NCBI GenBank assembly: GCA_002413045.1 | Contig: DHWF01000039.1 | Location: 76,689-94,640, forward strand | Reading direction: 5' to 3' | Length of the DNA: 17,952 nucleotides | Source of the DNA: Chloroflexi bacterium UBA5189 | GTDB lineage: Bacteria > Chloroflexota > Limnocylindria > Limnocylindrales > CSP1-4 | Part shown: piece after piece, positions 1 to 7,260 of the stretch | Layout: every line of letters starts with the position of its first letter | Position numbering within the stretch: position 1 is the first letter of the stretch | Notes under the pieces: model-generated | Database searches by the model: none | Seen by the model: the letters and a program-made list of their open reading frames with translations, nothing else | What the model was told of the DNA's origin: nothing | Made by a program: the position numbers and the translations under genes

Positions 1-1180
1 CCGTCTCCTCGCCGCAGATGTAGGCGCCCGCACCGCGCCGGACGTCGATGTCGAAGGCGAAGTCGGAGCCCATCACCGATGGGCCGAGGTAGCCGGCGAC
101 GCGCGCGGTGTCGATCGCGCCACGGAGGCGAGATTCGGCAAGGGGGTACTCGCCGCGGATGTAGACGAAGCCCTTGGAGGAGCCGGTCGCGAAGCCCTCG
201 ATCGTCATCGACTCCACGACGGCGTACGGATCGAGCTCGATGACCACGCGATTGCTGAACGTGCCGGGTTCTGACTCGTCGGCGTTGCAGACCGCGTAGT
301 GGGGCTGCGCCGCCTGGGCGGCGACGGCCGACCACTTGCGTCCGGTCGGGAATGCGGCGCCGCCACGACCGAGGAGGCGCGACTCGGTGACCTCGCGGAT
401 CACCGCCTCCGGCCCCATCGTGAGCGCCTGTTCGAGCGCCTTGTACCCGCGCTGCGCGAGATAGTCGTCCAGGGACGTCGGGTCAACCACGCCAATCCGG
501 CGCAGGAGCTGCAGCTGCGGCTGGCCGGCCTGCGGCACGGAGGCGAGCAGCGCGGCGCGCGGGTCGCGGGCGGCAGCGACCGTGGCGGATGGCCTGGCTG
601 GTCCAGCCGCCTGCTCGAGACGAGCGACGATCCCGGCCGCATCGATCGGTGCGGCGGTCTCGCGGACAGGCGTCTCGCCGGCGATCGTGAACATCGCGGC
701 CGGCGCCCGCTCGCACAGCCCGAGACACGGGCTCCGCTGCCAGCCGACCCGGCCGTCACGCGCCGCGCCGCCGGCCGGCCCGAGGGCGCGCTCCATATCC
801 GCGCAGAGGTCCTCCGCGCCGGCGAGGCGGCACGCGATGTCGTCGCAGACATGGGCGACCGCCGGCGGCCGCGAGGTCGTGGCGAAGAGCGCATAGAAGG
901 TGGCGACGCCGTACGCCTCCGCGGGCGGCACGGACAGCCGCTTGCAGACGTAGTTCAGTCCCGGCTGTGTGATCTGCCCGACGCGGTCCTGCAGCGCGTG
1001 CAGCGCCGGGAGCAGCAGGTCGCGGCGGCTCCTGGCTTCGTGGCCGCCGCTCGCCACGTGGCCCTCGGTGATGGAGTCGCGCCCGCCACCGTGCCAGCCA
1101 CTCTCCGCCGGCCCGAGAACCGCATCGACCGCCGCCCGCTCCGCCGGCGTCGCGAGCGGCCCGATGACGTGCAGGTCCAT
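1..1180 (-). CDS. NuoE-NuoF fusion, NADH/FMN/Fe-S subunit (partial, 3' end outside window)
   Basis: The minus strand is open from an ATG at 1180 to the window edge (393 codons, no stop). The N-terminal third is NuoE-like (thioredoxin-fold [2Fe-2S]): VATFYALF near residue 92, then Cys112/Cys117 (CDDIAC) and Cys152/Cys156 (SPCLGLC), so all four cluster ligands are present. The second part is NuoF-like: GRGGAAFPTG at 271-280 (NADH/FMN glycine-rich loop), NADESEPGTF at 299-308 (FMN site) and GAGAYICGEET at 383-393. The C-terminal [4Fe-4S] part is cut off. Fusions of this type serve as diaphorase subunits of NAD-dependent formate dehydrogenases and hydrogenases, passing electrons to NAD+. A Sec formate dehydrogenase alpha subunit lies on the same strand at 9184-11109, which favours a formate dehydrogenase beta role (inference). 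No clear Shine-Dalgarno precedes the ATG. A complex I or hydrogenase subunit remains possible. Confidence 0.9.
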   Translation of the reverse strand, partial: MDLHVIGPLATPAERAAVDAVLGPAESGWHGGGRDSITEGHVASGGHEARSRRDLLLPALHALQDRVGQITQPGLNYVCKRLSVPPAEAYGVATFYALFATTSRPPAVAHVCDDIACRLAGAEDLCADMERALGPAGGAARDGRVGWQRSPCLGLCERAPAAMFTIAGETPVRETAAPIDAAGIVARLEQAAGPARPSATVAAARDPRAALLASVPQAGQPQLQLLRRIGVVDPTSLDDYLAQRGYKALEQALTMGPEAVIREVTESRLLGRGGAAFPTGRKWSAVAAQAAQPHYAVCNADESEPGTFSNRVVIELDPYAVVESMTIEGFATGSSKGFVYIRGEYPLAESRLRGAIDTARVAGYLGPSVMGSDFAFDIDVRRGAGAYICGEET

Positions 1181-1255
1181 CGTCGGCGAGTCTAGCCCGC
1201 GCAGTTCTGCCCGATCGGACACCCGGAAAGACCCGGACGCGTCGGAGGCCACCGA

Positions 1256-1261
1256 TAGAAT
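1256..1261 (+). promoter_or_regulatory. Putative -10 element of the metalloprotease gene
   Basis: TAGAAT lies 28 bases before the ATG at 1289, in the divergent gap between the NuoE-NuoF gene and the metalloprotease gene. It matches the sigma70 -10 pattern TAnnnT closely. No good -35 is visible about 17 bases upstream, so the assignment is tentative. Confidence 0.35.
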
Positions 1262-1263
1262 CG

Positions 1264-1283
1264 CCTCGACGCCTTATTCGAGG
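1264..1283 (+). promoter_or_regulatory. Leader inverted repeat overlapping the ribosome binding site
   Basis: CCTCGA (1264-1269) and TCGAGG (1278-1283) form a perfect 6-bp inverted repeat with an 8-base loop. The right arm runs into the only Shine-Dalgarno-like sequence (GAGGAGGG, 1280-1287) of the metalloprotease gene, so folding would partly hide it. Seen in sequence; any regulatory role is inference. Confidence 0.35.
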
Positions 1284-1288
1284 AGGGC

Positions 1289-2845
1289 ATGGTCGATCAC
1301 GTCCGCAGGCGGGCTCCAAGCCCGTTCGTCATGCGCCAGGCGCGAGGTCGCGCGGGCGCCGCTCGACGGGACGACGGGGACGTGGGGGCGCTCGTTGGTC
1401 GCGGCGCCGATCCGGCCCGGGTAGACCCGAACGCCGTGCTTGCCCTGCAGCGCAAGGCGGGGAACCGCGCCACCGTGCAGCTGCTGCGGGGCACCGCGGT
1501 CCAGCGCGACCTGACCAAGACGGCGAAGCCGAAAGGGGCCTTCGTCGGGTCCCGTCCCAATTCGGTCAAGGCGTTGGACGTCGCCCTTGCGACGCTCACC
1601 GACAAGATGTCGATGCCCGGCGCTCTCGATCCCATCAAGGCCGCGCTCGTGGCGGTCCGCACGGCGATCGCCGACTTCCGCGGCTCGAAGGACGGCGCCG
1701 GGAAGTGGGCGGGCAGCGTCGCCGCCCTCGAGGGTGAGGTCAAGGCGAAAGAGGCCGAGGTCGACAAGCAGATTGCCGCGAAGGCCGCGAAGAAGCAGGT
1801 CGGCCAGGACCGATTCGCCGTCTTCACGACCCTCGAGCCGGAGCTCGCGAAGTACGCGAAACGGGCGATGTACGACGCGACCATGTTCCAGGAGGACGCC
1901 ACCGGGCCGTCCATCAAGTCGGCCCTCTCCGGGCCACGCGAAGCCGGCGGCGAACTCACCAAGGGCGCCGTCAAGGAGATGAACGAGAACCAGCAGCAGT
2001 TCGAGGTGCCGAAGGAGACCAAGAGCGGGCAGGCGATGACGTTCGCGGGGCTCTCCCTCGACGACGTGCGGGCGTTCATGAAGGCGCACACGAACGCGCT
2101 CACGGGCAAGACGATGTACCCGGAGCTACAGAACGTCACCGATCCGACCGGCCAGCCCGACAAGGTCGTGACGTCGATGGTCGACCTGGGCGGCGTTTCG
2201 ATGCCCGTCGAGCACAACCCGAGCGACGTCAACCTCGACGAGCGACTCAAGCTGGTCAAGGACGCGATCGCAAAGATCACGGCGGCCGGCGTCCAGGTCC
2301 CGATCACGAAGATCCACCTGCCGAAGTACGGCCGCGGGCTCGCCCTCAAGAAGGCCACCGATGACGCCGGTGGCCAGATCCAATGCGAGGAGAACGTCAA
2401 GTCGTCCCGGGCCGTCTTCATCCCCCCGGATTTCATGCACCTCAGCTCTGAGGTCATCGGCACGCCGAACCTGAACAAGGTGACCAACCCGGCCACCGGC
2501 AAGGAGGAGTGGGAGTTCTCGTCCACCGGGTTCGATCCGAGCGGCGTGGCAACGATCGTCCACGAGTTCGGGCACGCGATTCACATGGTGGCCGCGCCGA
2601 CGAAGTACCACGGCCTGTGGGGAACGGCGTTCACCGGCGAGACGGAGAGCGGCAAGGGCACCCTGGACGTCGCCAAGGCCGAGGTCAGCACGTACGCGGG
2701 CAAGCCGCGAGAGTTCGTGGCCGAGGTGTTCCTGGGGCTGGTCTACGGCAAGGAGTTCAGCGAGGACGTCATGTCGATGTACCGCTCGTTCGGCGGCCCG
2801 ATCCCGCCCGCGGCCACGATCAAGGCGGCGGTCAAGGCGCTCTAG
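1289..2845 (+). CDS. Predicted eCIS-type cargo protein with lethal-factor-like zinc metalloprotease domain
   Basis: 518 aa. Residues 50-67 carry an LALQRKAGNRAT motif followed by a hydrophobic QLLR. Motifs of this LQR-AGN-LL type occur near the N-terminus of proteins linked to extracellular contractile injection systems (family knowledge). No signal peptide is visible. Residues 85-190 are charged and probably helical. The C-terminal third holds HEFGHAIH (His425, Glu426, His429), a zinc HExxH site. Tyr469, then Glu475/Glu479 in REFVAEVF, could give the third ligand and catalytic tyrosine. This pattern resembles the anthrax lethal factor class (HEFGH; later Tyr and EFFAE). Function is therefore probably proteolysis inside a target cell (inference). 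No eCIS structural gene lies in the window. The start is uncertain: the Shine-Dalgarno is only about 2 bases from ATG 1289, and an in-frame ATG lies at 1331. The 3' end overlaps the convergent 77-aa gene by 4 bp. Confidence 0.8.
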   Translation: MVDHVRRRAPSPFVMRQARGRAGAARRDDGDVGALVGRGADPARVDPNAVLALQRKAGNRATVQLLRGTAVQRDLTKTAKPKGAFVGSRPNSVKALDVALATLTDKMSMPGALDPIKAALVAVRTAIADFRGSKDGAGKWAGSVAALEGEVKAKEAEVDKQIAAKAAKKQVGQDRFAVFTTLEPELAKYAKRAMYDATMFQEDATGPSIKSALSGPREAGGELTKGAVKEMNENQQQFEVPKETKSGQAMTFAGLSLDDVRAFMKAHTNALTGKTMYPELQNVTDPTGQPDKVVTSMVDLGGVSMPVEHNPSDVNLDERLKLVKDAIAKITAAGVQVPITKIHLPKYGRGLALKKATDDAGGQIQCEENVKSSRAVFIPPDFMHLSSEVIGTPNLNKVTNPATGKEEWEFSSTGFDPSGVATIVHEFGHAIHMVAAPTKYHGLWGTAFTGETESGKGTLDVAKAEVSTYAGKPREFVAEVFLGLVYGKEFSEDVMSMYRSFGGPIPPAATIKAAVKAL

Positions 2846-3075
2846 CGGGCCGTTCCGCCTCGATCCTTGACGGCTGCGTCCGTCGCCTCCGGACTCGTGG
2901 GCTCGACCTGTCCGGCGATCGCCGCGGCAAGCCCGGTTGCGAGTGCTCGAGCGGCGCCGCCTGACAGCTGCGCCCGCCCACCGCCGAGCAGATCCTCCAC
3001 GTCGATCCGGACGCTGTCGGCTGCCGACCCTCGATGTCGCACGCGGACGACGTAGGACTGGTATCGGTCGGGCAT
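2842..3075 (-). CDS. Small conserved-type hypothetical protein, 77 aa
   Basis: 77 aa starting MPDRYQSYVVRV, a short beta-rich opening, then a Gly/Ala-rich middle (LLGGGRAQLSGGAARAL) and a polar tail. It has no membrane segment, signal peptide or cysteines. Function unknown. It follows the SARP gene on the same strand after a 49-bp gap that contains a double CGGGAACG box and a -10-like hexamer (see the regulatory entry at 3083-3116). From that promoter, transcription would begin almost at the ATG, and there is no Shine-Dalgarno, so a leaderless mRNA is likely. Having its own regulatory box and a normal codon pattern argues that it is a real gene. The stop overlaps the convergent metalloprotease stop by 4 bp. 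An alternative is co-transcription with the SARP gene. Confidence 0.65.
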   Translation of the reverse strand: MPDRYQSYVVRVRHRGSAADSVRIDVEDLLGGGRAQLSGGAARALATGLAAAIAGQVEPTSPEATDAAVKDRGGTAR

Positions 3076-3082
3076 GCCGCAC

Positions 3083-3116
3083 AGGTTCGTCGGCCGTCGT
3101 TCCCGCGCCGTTCCCG
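3083..3116 (-). promoter_or_regulatory. SARP-type double box 3 with -10, upstream of the 77-aa gene
   Basis: On the minus strand CGGGAACG (3116-3109), 3 bases, CGGGAACG (3105-3098), 9 bases, then GAACCT (3088-3083). The two repeats are 11 bp apart start to start, and the -10-like hexamer begins 17 bases after the second repeat starts. The same layout occurs at 6200-6233 and 7195-7228. SARP regulators are known to bind direct heptamer-like repeats at 11-bp spacing just upstream of the -10, and the SARP gene ends 9 bp away. Confidence 0.7.
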
Positions 3117-3124
3117 GCGCGATC

Positions 3125-6100
3125 TCACGTCGGGGCGAGCGTCTGCTCGACCCGTTCGACCAGGCCCTCGATCCGGGCGTGGCCGGCGATGTCGCGCGCC
3201 TGCTGCGCCGCTTCCGCCGCGCCGACGGGGTCGCCGAGGCGGCCGTGGAGCAACGCGATGTGCGCGTGCGCCATCGCCTCGTTCTGCGGATTCCCGCCGA
3301 GCTCGGCGAGGATCTCGAGCTCGAGCCGGCGCCGCGCGATGGCCTCCGCGAAGCGGCCGCGCGCGTCCTCGACGTTGGCAGCGTTCCACTGGCACACCGC
3401 CTCGATGTAGCGATCGCCCGAGAAGCGCGTCAGCTCGATCGCGCGATCGAGCTCGGCGCCGGCGCGCTCGAGCTGCCCGAGATCGGCGATGCAGCCGGCG
3501 AAGTGCATGCGGGCCGTGGCTTCGAGTCGCGTGTCGCCGACCTCGATGGCGAGTTGGAGCGCTCGTTCGAGAATCGGCGGGCCGACTTCGGGGCGAATCT
3601 GCTCGCTCGCCACCACGCCATAGCGGTCGAGCGTCCGCGCGAGGACGTCCGGCGTGCCGGCGAATTCGAGCACGCCCACTGCCTCCTCGAGGATCGGCAG
3701 CGCCTCGCCGCCGCGATTCAGCCGGTCCAGGATCCAGCCCCGATCCGATTGGAGGGTGGCCACGGCGACTGGTTCGCTGACGCGGCTGAGTCCCTCTCGC
3801 AGGATCTCGTCCGCGCGATCGAACCGACCGTGCTGGTACGGCATCCACGCTGCCGCAAGGTAGGCCCGGGCACGTTCGCCGTCGTCCCGCCCGATCGTCG
3901 CCGCCGCGCGGAACGCCTCCGCGGCGGCGCGTTCGTCGCCGGCCCCGTGGCGCGCCCAGCCGAGGGCGATGCGGCCCTCGCTGGCGGGGTATCGGACTCG
4001 CTCCTGGGGGTCGAGCCGGAACCACGTCGCGAGCGCCCGGTCCAGGGTCCGCGCCGCGGTCGGAAGGTCGAACAGCCGGGCCTGGAGCGCGCCCGCCGCG
4101 AGCCCGAAGCCGACGGCGAACGGCAACGCATCGGCTCGCCCGAGGTCGGCCGCACTGGTTGCATTGGCCGCGACGGCGACGATATCGATGCCGCCTCCGG
4201 CGCTCTCGATCGCCGCCCGATCCGCCGGATCGACCCCGCGCGCGAGCGAGACTGCGATCCGCTGATGGAGCTCGGCTCGGGCGCGGCTCGCAACGCCTCG
4301 CCGGATCCCGGCGCGAAACAGTGGATGACCGAACCGGTAGCGGCCGCCGGTCTCGACCAGCACGCCCGCGCCGATCGCCGCGTCCAGGGCATCGAGCACG
4401 TCGCCGGGCTCCGCGGCCGTCGCCGCGACGAGCTCCTCGAAGGTGACATCGTCGCCGAGCTCTGCTGCCGTGCCGAGGATGGTCCGCGCCGTGGATGGGA
4501 GCCGTGCGATTCGACCCTCCACCAGGCGGGCGACGCTTTCCGGGATGGCGACGCTGGCGCCGGCCTGGAGCCGCCACCGGCCCTCCTGCAGCTCGATCGT
4601 TCCGGTCTCTCGCGCGCCTCGCACCAGCTCGAGCGCGAACAGCGGCGCACCGCCAGAGAGCGACTCGATGGCCGCGGCCAGGTCGTCGTCGAGCCGTCCA
4701 CCCGCGAGGTCGCGTTCGACGAGCACGCGGATCTCCCGCGGGCCCAGGGGTCCCAGCGCGATGTCGAGCCCGGCCTCGAGGCGAACGTCGTCGACGAGCG
4801 TGCCCAGCGCGCCTCCGAGCAGGCCGGGCTCGTCGCGCATGGTGAGCAGCAGCAGCACGGGGCGCTCGCGAACCGACACGGCCACGCGATCCAGCAGCTG
4901 CAGGGACGGCTCATCGAGCCATTGGACGTCGTCGATCGCGATGACCGCCGGGCCGTCTGCGGCCAGCCGCAGAACCACGCCCACAAGGGCACCGACGAGC
5001 GCCGCATCCGAAGCGAAGGTCACTGCGGGTCGCTCGGCGAGCTCCGGCGCGATGGTCAGGAGCGCGCTGCGAGCGGGCTCCGCGAGGTCCAGCGGGAGGT
5101 GGCCGCCGAACGCGCCGACGAACGCACGACCCAGCTCCGAGAACGCGGTATCGGGCGCAGCCTCGATGCCTCTCGCAGCCACGCCGCGCCACCCGGACGC
5201 GCGCGTCGACTGCACGAGGTCGCGCAGGATGCGCGACTTGCCGATGCCGGCCGGACCATGCACGAGGACCGCGGCCCCGGCGCCCGCTGCGACCCGATCG
5301 AGGGCGACCTCGACCTCCTCGAGCTCCAGCCGACGGCCGATGATCGGCTGCTCGACGTCGGTCGATGACGGGCTTGCGGCGCGTCGCCCTGCCGCGGTCT
5401 CGATACGGCTGCTGAGCTCCGGGCTCGGTGCAACGCCGAAGGCCTCCGCGACTGCCACTTCCGCGGCGCGGAGCTGGCGCCGCGCGGCATGGAGGTGGTC
5501 TGCATCCAGGTGGAGGTCGATCGCCAGGAGATGCGCCTGCTCGTCTGCCGGATCCGCGGCGAGGGCGCCCTCAAGGAGCTCGAATGCGAGCGCACGATCG
5601 CCGAGGCGCCGCGCCAGCCGAGCCCCGGCGACGAGCCCCGCCTGGGTTCGCTGCCGGAGCCGCTCGCGATGGGCGACCAGCCACTCCTCGTATGGGTCCT
5701 CCGGGAGCAGCTCCTGGCCGCCCAACCGTGCCAGCGCCCGGAGCGCCGATCGGAGCTCGTGATCGTCGGCGGAGCCGTCTGCCCGTTCGAGCTTGTCGAG
5801 GGCAGTGCCGAGCTCGTCGAGGTCGATCTCGAGCGCCAGGCCCGGGCTCACCCGTAGCCAGTCACTCTCGGCGCCAAGAAGCGCGGCGCCGCCCTCGACC
5901 GTGTTCTCGAGCGCGCGACGCGCGAAATGGATCGCCTTCCGGAGGTTGGCGCCGCTGCGATCCGGGTCGGCCTCCGGCCAGAGCAGCTCCGCCGCCTCCT
6001 CCCGTCGAATCCGGTGGGCGGGGAGTGCGAGGAGCAACTTGAGGAGTCGGAGGCCTGAAGGGCGCTCGAACGCGACTCGCTCGACCGCGATTCCGTCGAT

Positions 6101-6151
6101 GGCAAGCTCGAATGCGCCGAGCAACCGTGCTCGGACCACAGGCCGGGCCAT
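3125..6151 (-). CDS. SARP-family transcriptional regulator with BTAD, AAA ATPase and TPR-like regions
   Basis: 1008 aa from ATG 6151. I chose this start because GAGGGAG lies 6 bases upstream; a GTG at 6157 would sit on top of that site. Residues 8-105 form an OmpR-type winged helix (RLLGAF...LLKLLLA...LRKAIHFARRAL). Residues 105-255 are a bacterial transcriptional activator domain, ending in repeated helices (LLEGALAADPADEQAH). Then comes an AAA/STAND ATPase with Walker A GPAGIGKS near 299-306 and Walker B VIAIDDVQWLD near 403-413. The C-terminal 450 residues are Ala/Leu-rich helical repeats, TPR-like. There is no LuxR helix-turn-helix end. Large SARPs of the AfsR type bind direct repeats and recruit RNA polymerase. 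Three such repeat boxes lie next to this gene (3083-3116, 6200-6233, 7195-7228), so it is probably a local regulator, perhaps of itself. The ligand or signal is unknown. Confidence 0.92.
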   Translation of the reverse strand: MARPVVRARLLGAFELAIDGIAVERVAFERPSGLRLLKLLLALPAHRIRREEAAELLWPEADPDRSGANLRKAIHFARRALENTVEGGAALLGAESDWLRVSPGLALEIDLDELGTALDKLERADGSADDHELRSALRALARLGGQELLPEDPYEEWLVAHRERLRQRTQAGLVAGARLARRLGDRALAFELLEGALAADPADEQAHLLAIDLHLDADHLHAARRQLRAAEVAVAEAFGVAPSPELSSRIETAAGRRAASPSSTDVEQPIIGRRLELEEVEVALDRVAAGAGAAVLVHGPAGIGKSRILRDLVQSTRASGWRGVAARGIEAAPDTAFSELGRAFVGAFGGHLPLDLAEPARSALLTIAPELAERPAVTFASDAALVGALVGVVLRLAADGPAVIAIDDVQWLDEPSLQLLDRVAVSVRERPVLLLLTMRDEPGLLGGALGTLVDDVRLEAGLDIALGPLGPREIRVLVERDLAGGRLDDDLAAAIESLSGGAPLFALELVRGARETGTIELQEGRWRLQAGASVAIPESVARLVEGRIARLPSTARTILGTAAELGDDVTFEELVAATAAEPGDVLDALDAAIGAGVLVETGGRYRFGHPLFRAGIRRGVASRARAELHQRIAVSLARGVDPADRAAIESAGGGIDIVAVAANATSAADLGRADALPFAVGFGLAAGALQARLFDLPTAARTLDRALATWFRLDPQERVRYPASEGRIALGWARHGAGDERAAAEAFRAAATIGRDDGERARAYLAAAWMPYQHGRFDRADEILREGLSRVSEPVAVATLQSDRGWILDRLNRGGEALPILEEAVGVLEFAGTPDVLARTLDRYGVVASEQIRPEVGPPILERALQLAIEVGDTRLEATARMHFAGCIADLGQLERAGAELDRAIELTRFSGDRYIEAVCQWNAANVEDARGRFAEAIARRRLELEILAELGGNPQNEAMAHAHIALLHGRLGDPVGAAEAAQQARDIAGHARIEGLVERVEQTLAPT

Positions 6152-6186
6152 TGCCACTCCCTCAGGTCACCTGCTGCGTTGCGGAC

Positions 6187-6192
6187 ACCGTA
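6187..6192 (-). promoter_or_regulatory. Putative -10 of the SARP gene
   Basis: On the minus strand TACGGT (6192-6187) lies 35 bases before ATG 6151. Its -35 region would overlap the double CGGGAACG box at 6200-6218, so the box could also affect SARP transcription. Only the TAnnnT pattern supports it. Confidence 0.3.
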
Positions 6193-6199
6193 GCCGACC

Positions 6200-6233
6200 C
6201 GGGAACGCCGCGGGAACGCGCCCGCCCGAATCT
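6200..6233 (+). promoter_or_regulatory. SARP-type double box 1 with -10, upstream of the SnoaL-like gene
   Basis: CGGGAACG (6200-6207), CCG, CGGGAACG (6211-6218), 9 bases, then GAATCT (6228-6233) as a -10-like hexamer. Repeat spacing is 11 bp. Predicted transcription start is about 6240, leaving a short leader to the ATG. The box lies in the divergent gap between the SARP gene and the SnoaL-like gene. See 3083-3116 and 7195-7228 for the matching copies. Confidence 0.75.
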
Positions 6234-6270
6234 GCAACCCAACGTTCATTCGGAGCAGCAGGAGATGGCG

Positions 6271-6693
6271 ATGGCAACCGAGGCGATGGTCCGGCAGATG
6301 ACGACCGAGGAAACGCAAGCGGTGATGGACCGCTACCTGTCCGGCGAGCATGCGACCGAAGGCGTCCTGGCGGACGACGTCGTCTTCACCGTGATGGCGA
6401 CCGGGCAGTCGTTCGAGGGCCCCGAAGCCGTCGGCGGGATGCTCACGTACTTCTACCACGGGGTCTTCGAGGCGGTCGCCGAGCAGACCAACCTCGTGAT
6501 CGGCGCCGGGCGCGCAATCGGGGAGTGGGACTTCGTCGGGACGCACGTGGGCGAGTTCGCCGGCGTTGCCGGGACCGGCCGCCACGTTCGGGTCCCGCTC
6601 GCGGTCGCCTACGACCTCGAGGCCGGCCGGATCACGCGCGGCCGCGTCTATCTCGAGATCCCCGCATTCCTTGCCCAGGTCGGCGCTGCCTGA
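6271..6693 (+). CDS. SnoaL-like / NTF2-fold small protein
   Basis: About 140 aa. The pattern fits the SnoaL/NTF2-like superfamily: an N-terminal helix (TEETQAVMDRYL), GVLADDVVFTVMATGQSFEGPEAV, which is the typical 'disease of a small pocket' strand-helix pattern, and then a curved sheet ending in GRVYLEIPAFLAQV. Members of this fold are small-molecule isomerases, cyclases or binding proteins; the substrate here cannot be read from sequence. Two in-frame ATGs compete (6265 and 6271). I chose 6271 because AGGAG (6260-6264) lies 6 bases before it. The gene is transcribed away from the SARP gene and preceded by a double CGGGAACG box, so SARP control is likely (inference). Its TGA abuts the convergent SRPBCC stop through the palindrome TGATCA. 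Confidence 0.85.
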   Translation: MATEAMVRQMTTEETQAVMDRYLSGEHATEGVLADDVVFTVMATGQSFEGPEAVGGMLTYFYHGVFEAVAEQTNLVIGAGRAIGEWDFVGTHVGEFAGVAGTGRHVRVPLAVAYDLEAGRITRGRVYLEIPAFLAQVGAA

Positions 6694-7125
6694 TCAGGAG
6701 GCTTCGAGCAGCGTCTTCGCCGTATCGAGCGCCGCCATCTCGCCATCCATCGAGCTCTGGACCGGGCCACCAAGCACGAATTTCTTCAGGCCGCCCAGGT
6801 CGGCGGTGAGCGAGAAGGCGACGTCCACGCCCGCGGCAGTGGGCGAGATTCGGAACTCCCCCTTCGGCCGTGCAGGGCCGGCGACGACCGAGAACGCGTA
6901 GCGGGTCGGCGGCTCGTAGGCAGTGATCTCGATGTCGGCGGCGATGCCGCGACCGCCCGGGCCCTCGACGACTTGGTGGACCTTCCCGCCGACGCCGGGA
7001 GCGCCCATTGCGGCGATCTCCTTCACGTGGGGTCGCCAGCGCTGGTCGTTGGCGGGATCCGCGAAGAAGGCGAAGGCCTTCTCGGGCGTCGTTCGGATCG
7101 AGATGGTGCGCTGCGCGCTCGGCAT
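6694..7125 (-). CDS. SRPBCC (START-like / polyketide cyclase) family protein
   Basis: 143 aa, the usual size for a single SRPBCC domain. It opens with the family's typical strand and helix (RTISIRTTPEKAFAFFADPANDQRW), followed by strands such as GGKVHQVV and YEPPTRYAFSVV, and closes with a long C-terminal helix (MDGEMAALDTAKTLLEA). This fold encloses a hydrophobic pocket for lipids or other small ligands; the ligand is unknown. A TAGAGT hexamer (7176-7171, minus) could be its -10, with the double CGGGAACG box (7195-7213) further upstream. It is divergent from the lipoprotein gene and convergent with the SnoaL-like gene. With the SnoaL-like protein it gives two small pocket proteins inside the presumed SARP-controlled group. 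Confidence 0.85.
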   Translation of the reverse strand: MPSAQRTISIRTTPEKAFAFFADPANDQRWRPHVKEIAAMGAPGVGGKVHQVVEGPGGRGIAADIEITAYEPPTRYAFSVVAGPARPKGEFRISPTAAGVDVAFSLTADLGGLKKFVLGGPVQSSMDGEMAALDTAKTLLEAS

Positions 7126-7194
7126 GGCGGGGCTTCGCTCCTGGCACCTGCGGGCGAGGTTGACGAGGTGACTCTACGCGTCACCACCTGATCG

Positions 7195-7228
7195 CGGGAA
7201 CGTCCCGGGAACGCGACGCCGATAGCTT
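7195..7228 (+). promoter_or_regulatory. SARP-type double box 2 with -10, upstream of the lipoprotein gene
   Basis: CGGGAACG (7195-7202), TCC, CGGGAACG (7206-7213), 9 bases, then TAGCTT (7223-7228), a TAnnnT -10. Repeat spacing is 11 bp, and the -10 offset from the second repeat is 17 bases, identical to the boxes at 6200-6233 and 3083-3116. It lies between the divergent SRPBCC and lipoprotein genes. Confidence 0.75.
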
Positions 7229-7260
7229 CGTGGCCTGATCGAAACCACGAGGGACCAACG

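Noticed and set aside
3074..5368. A 764-codon plus-strand open frame opposite the SARP gene
   Set aside because: It is Arg/Gly/Ala-rich with no recognisable domain, while the minus strand has clear SARP, BTAD and Walker motifs. High GC makes long antisense frames common.
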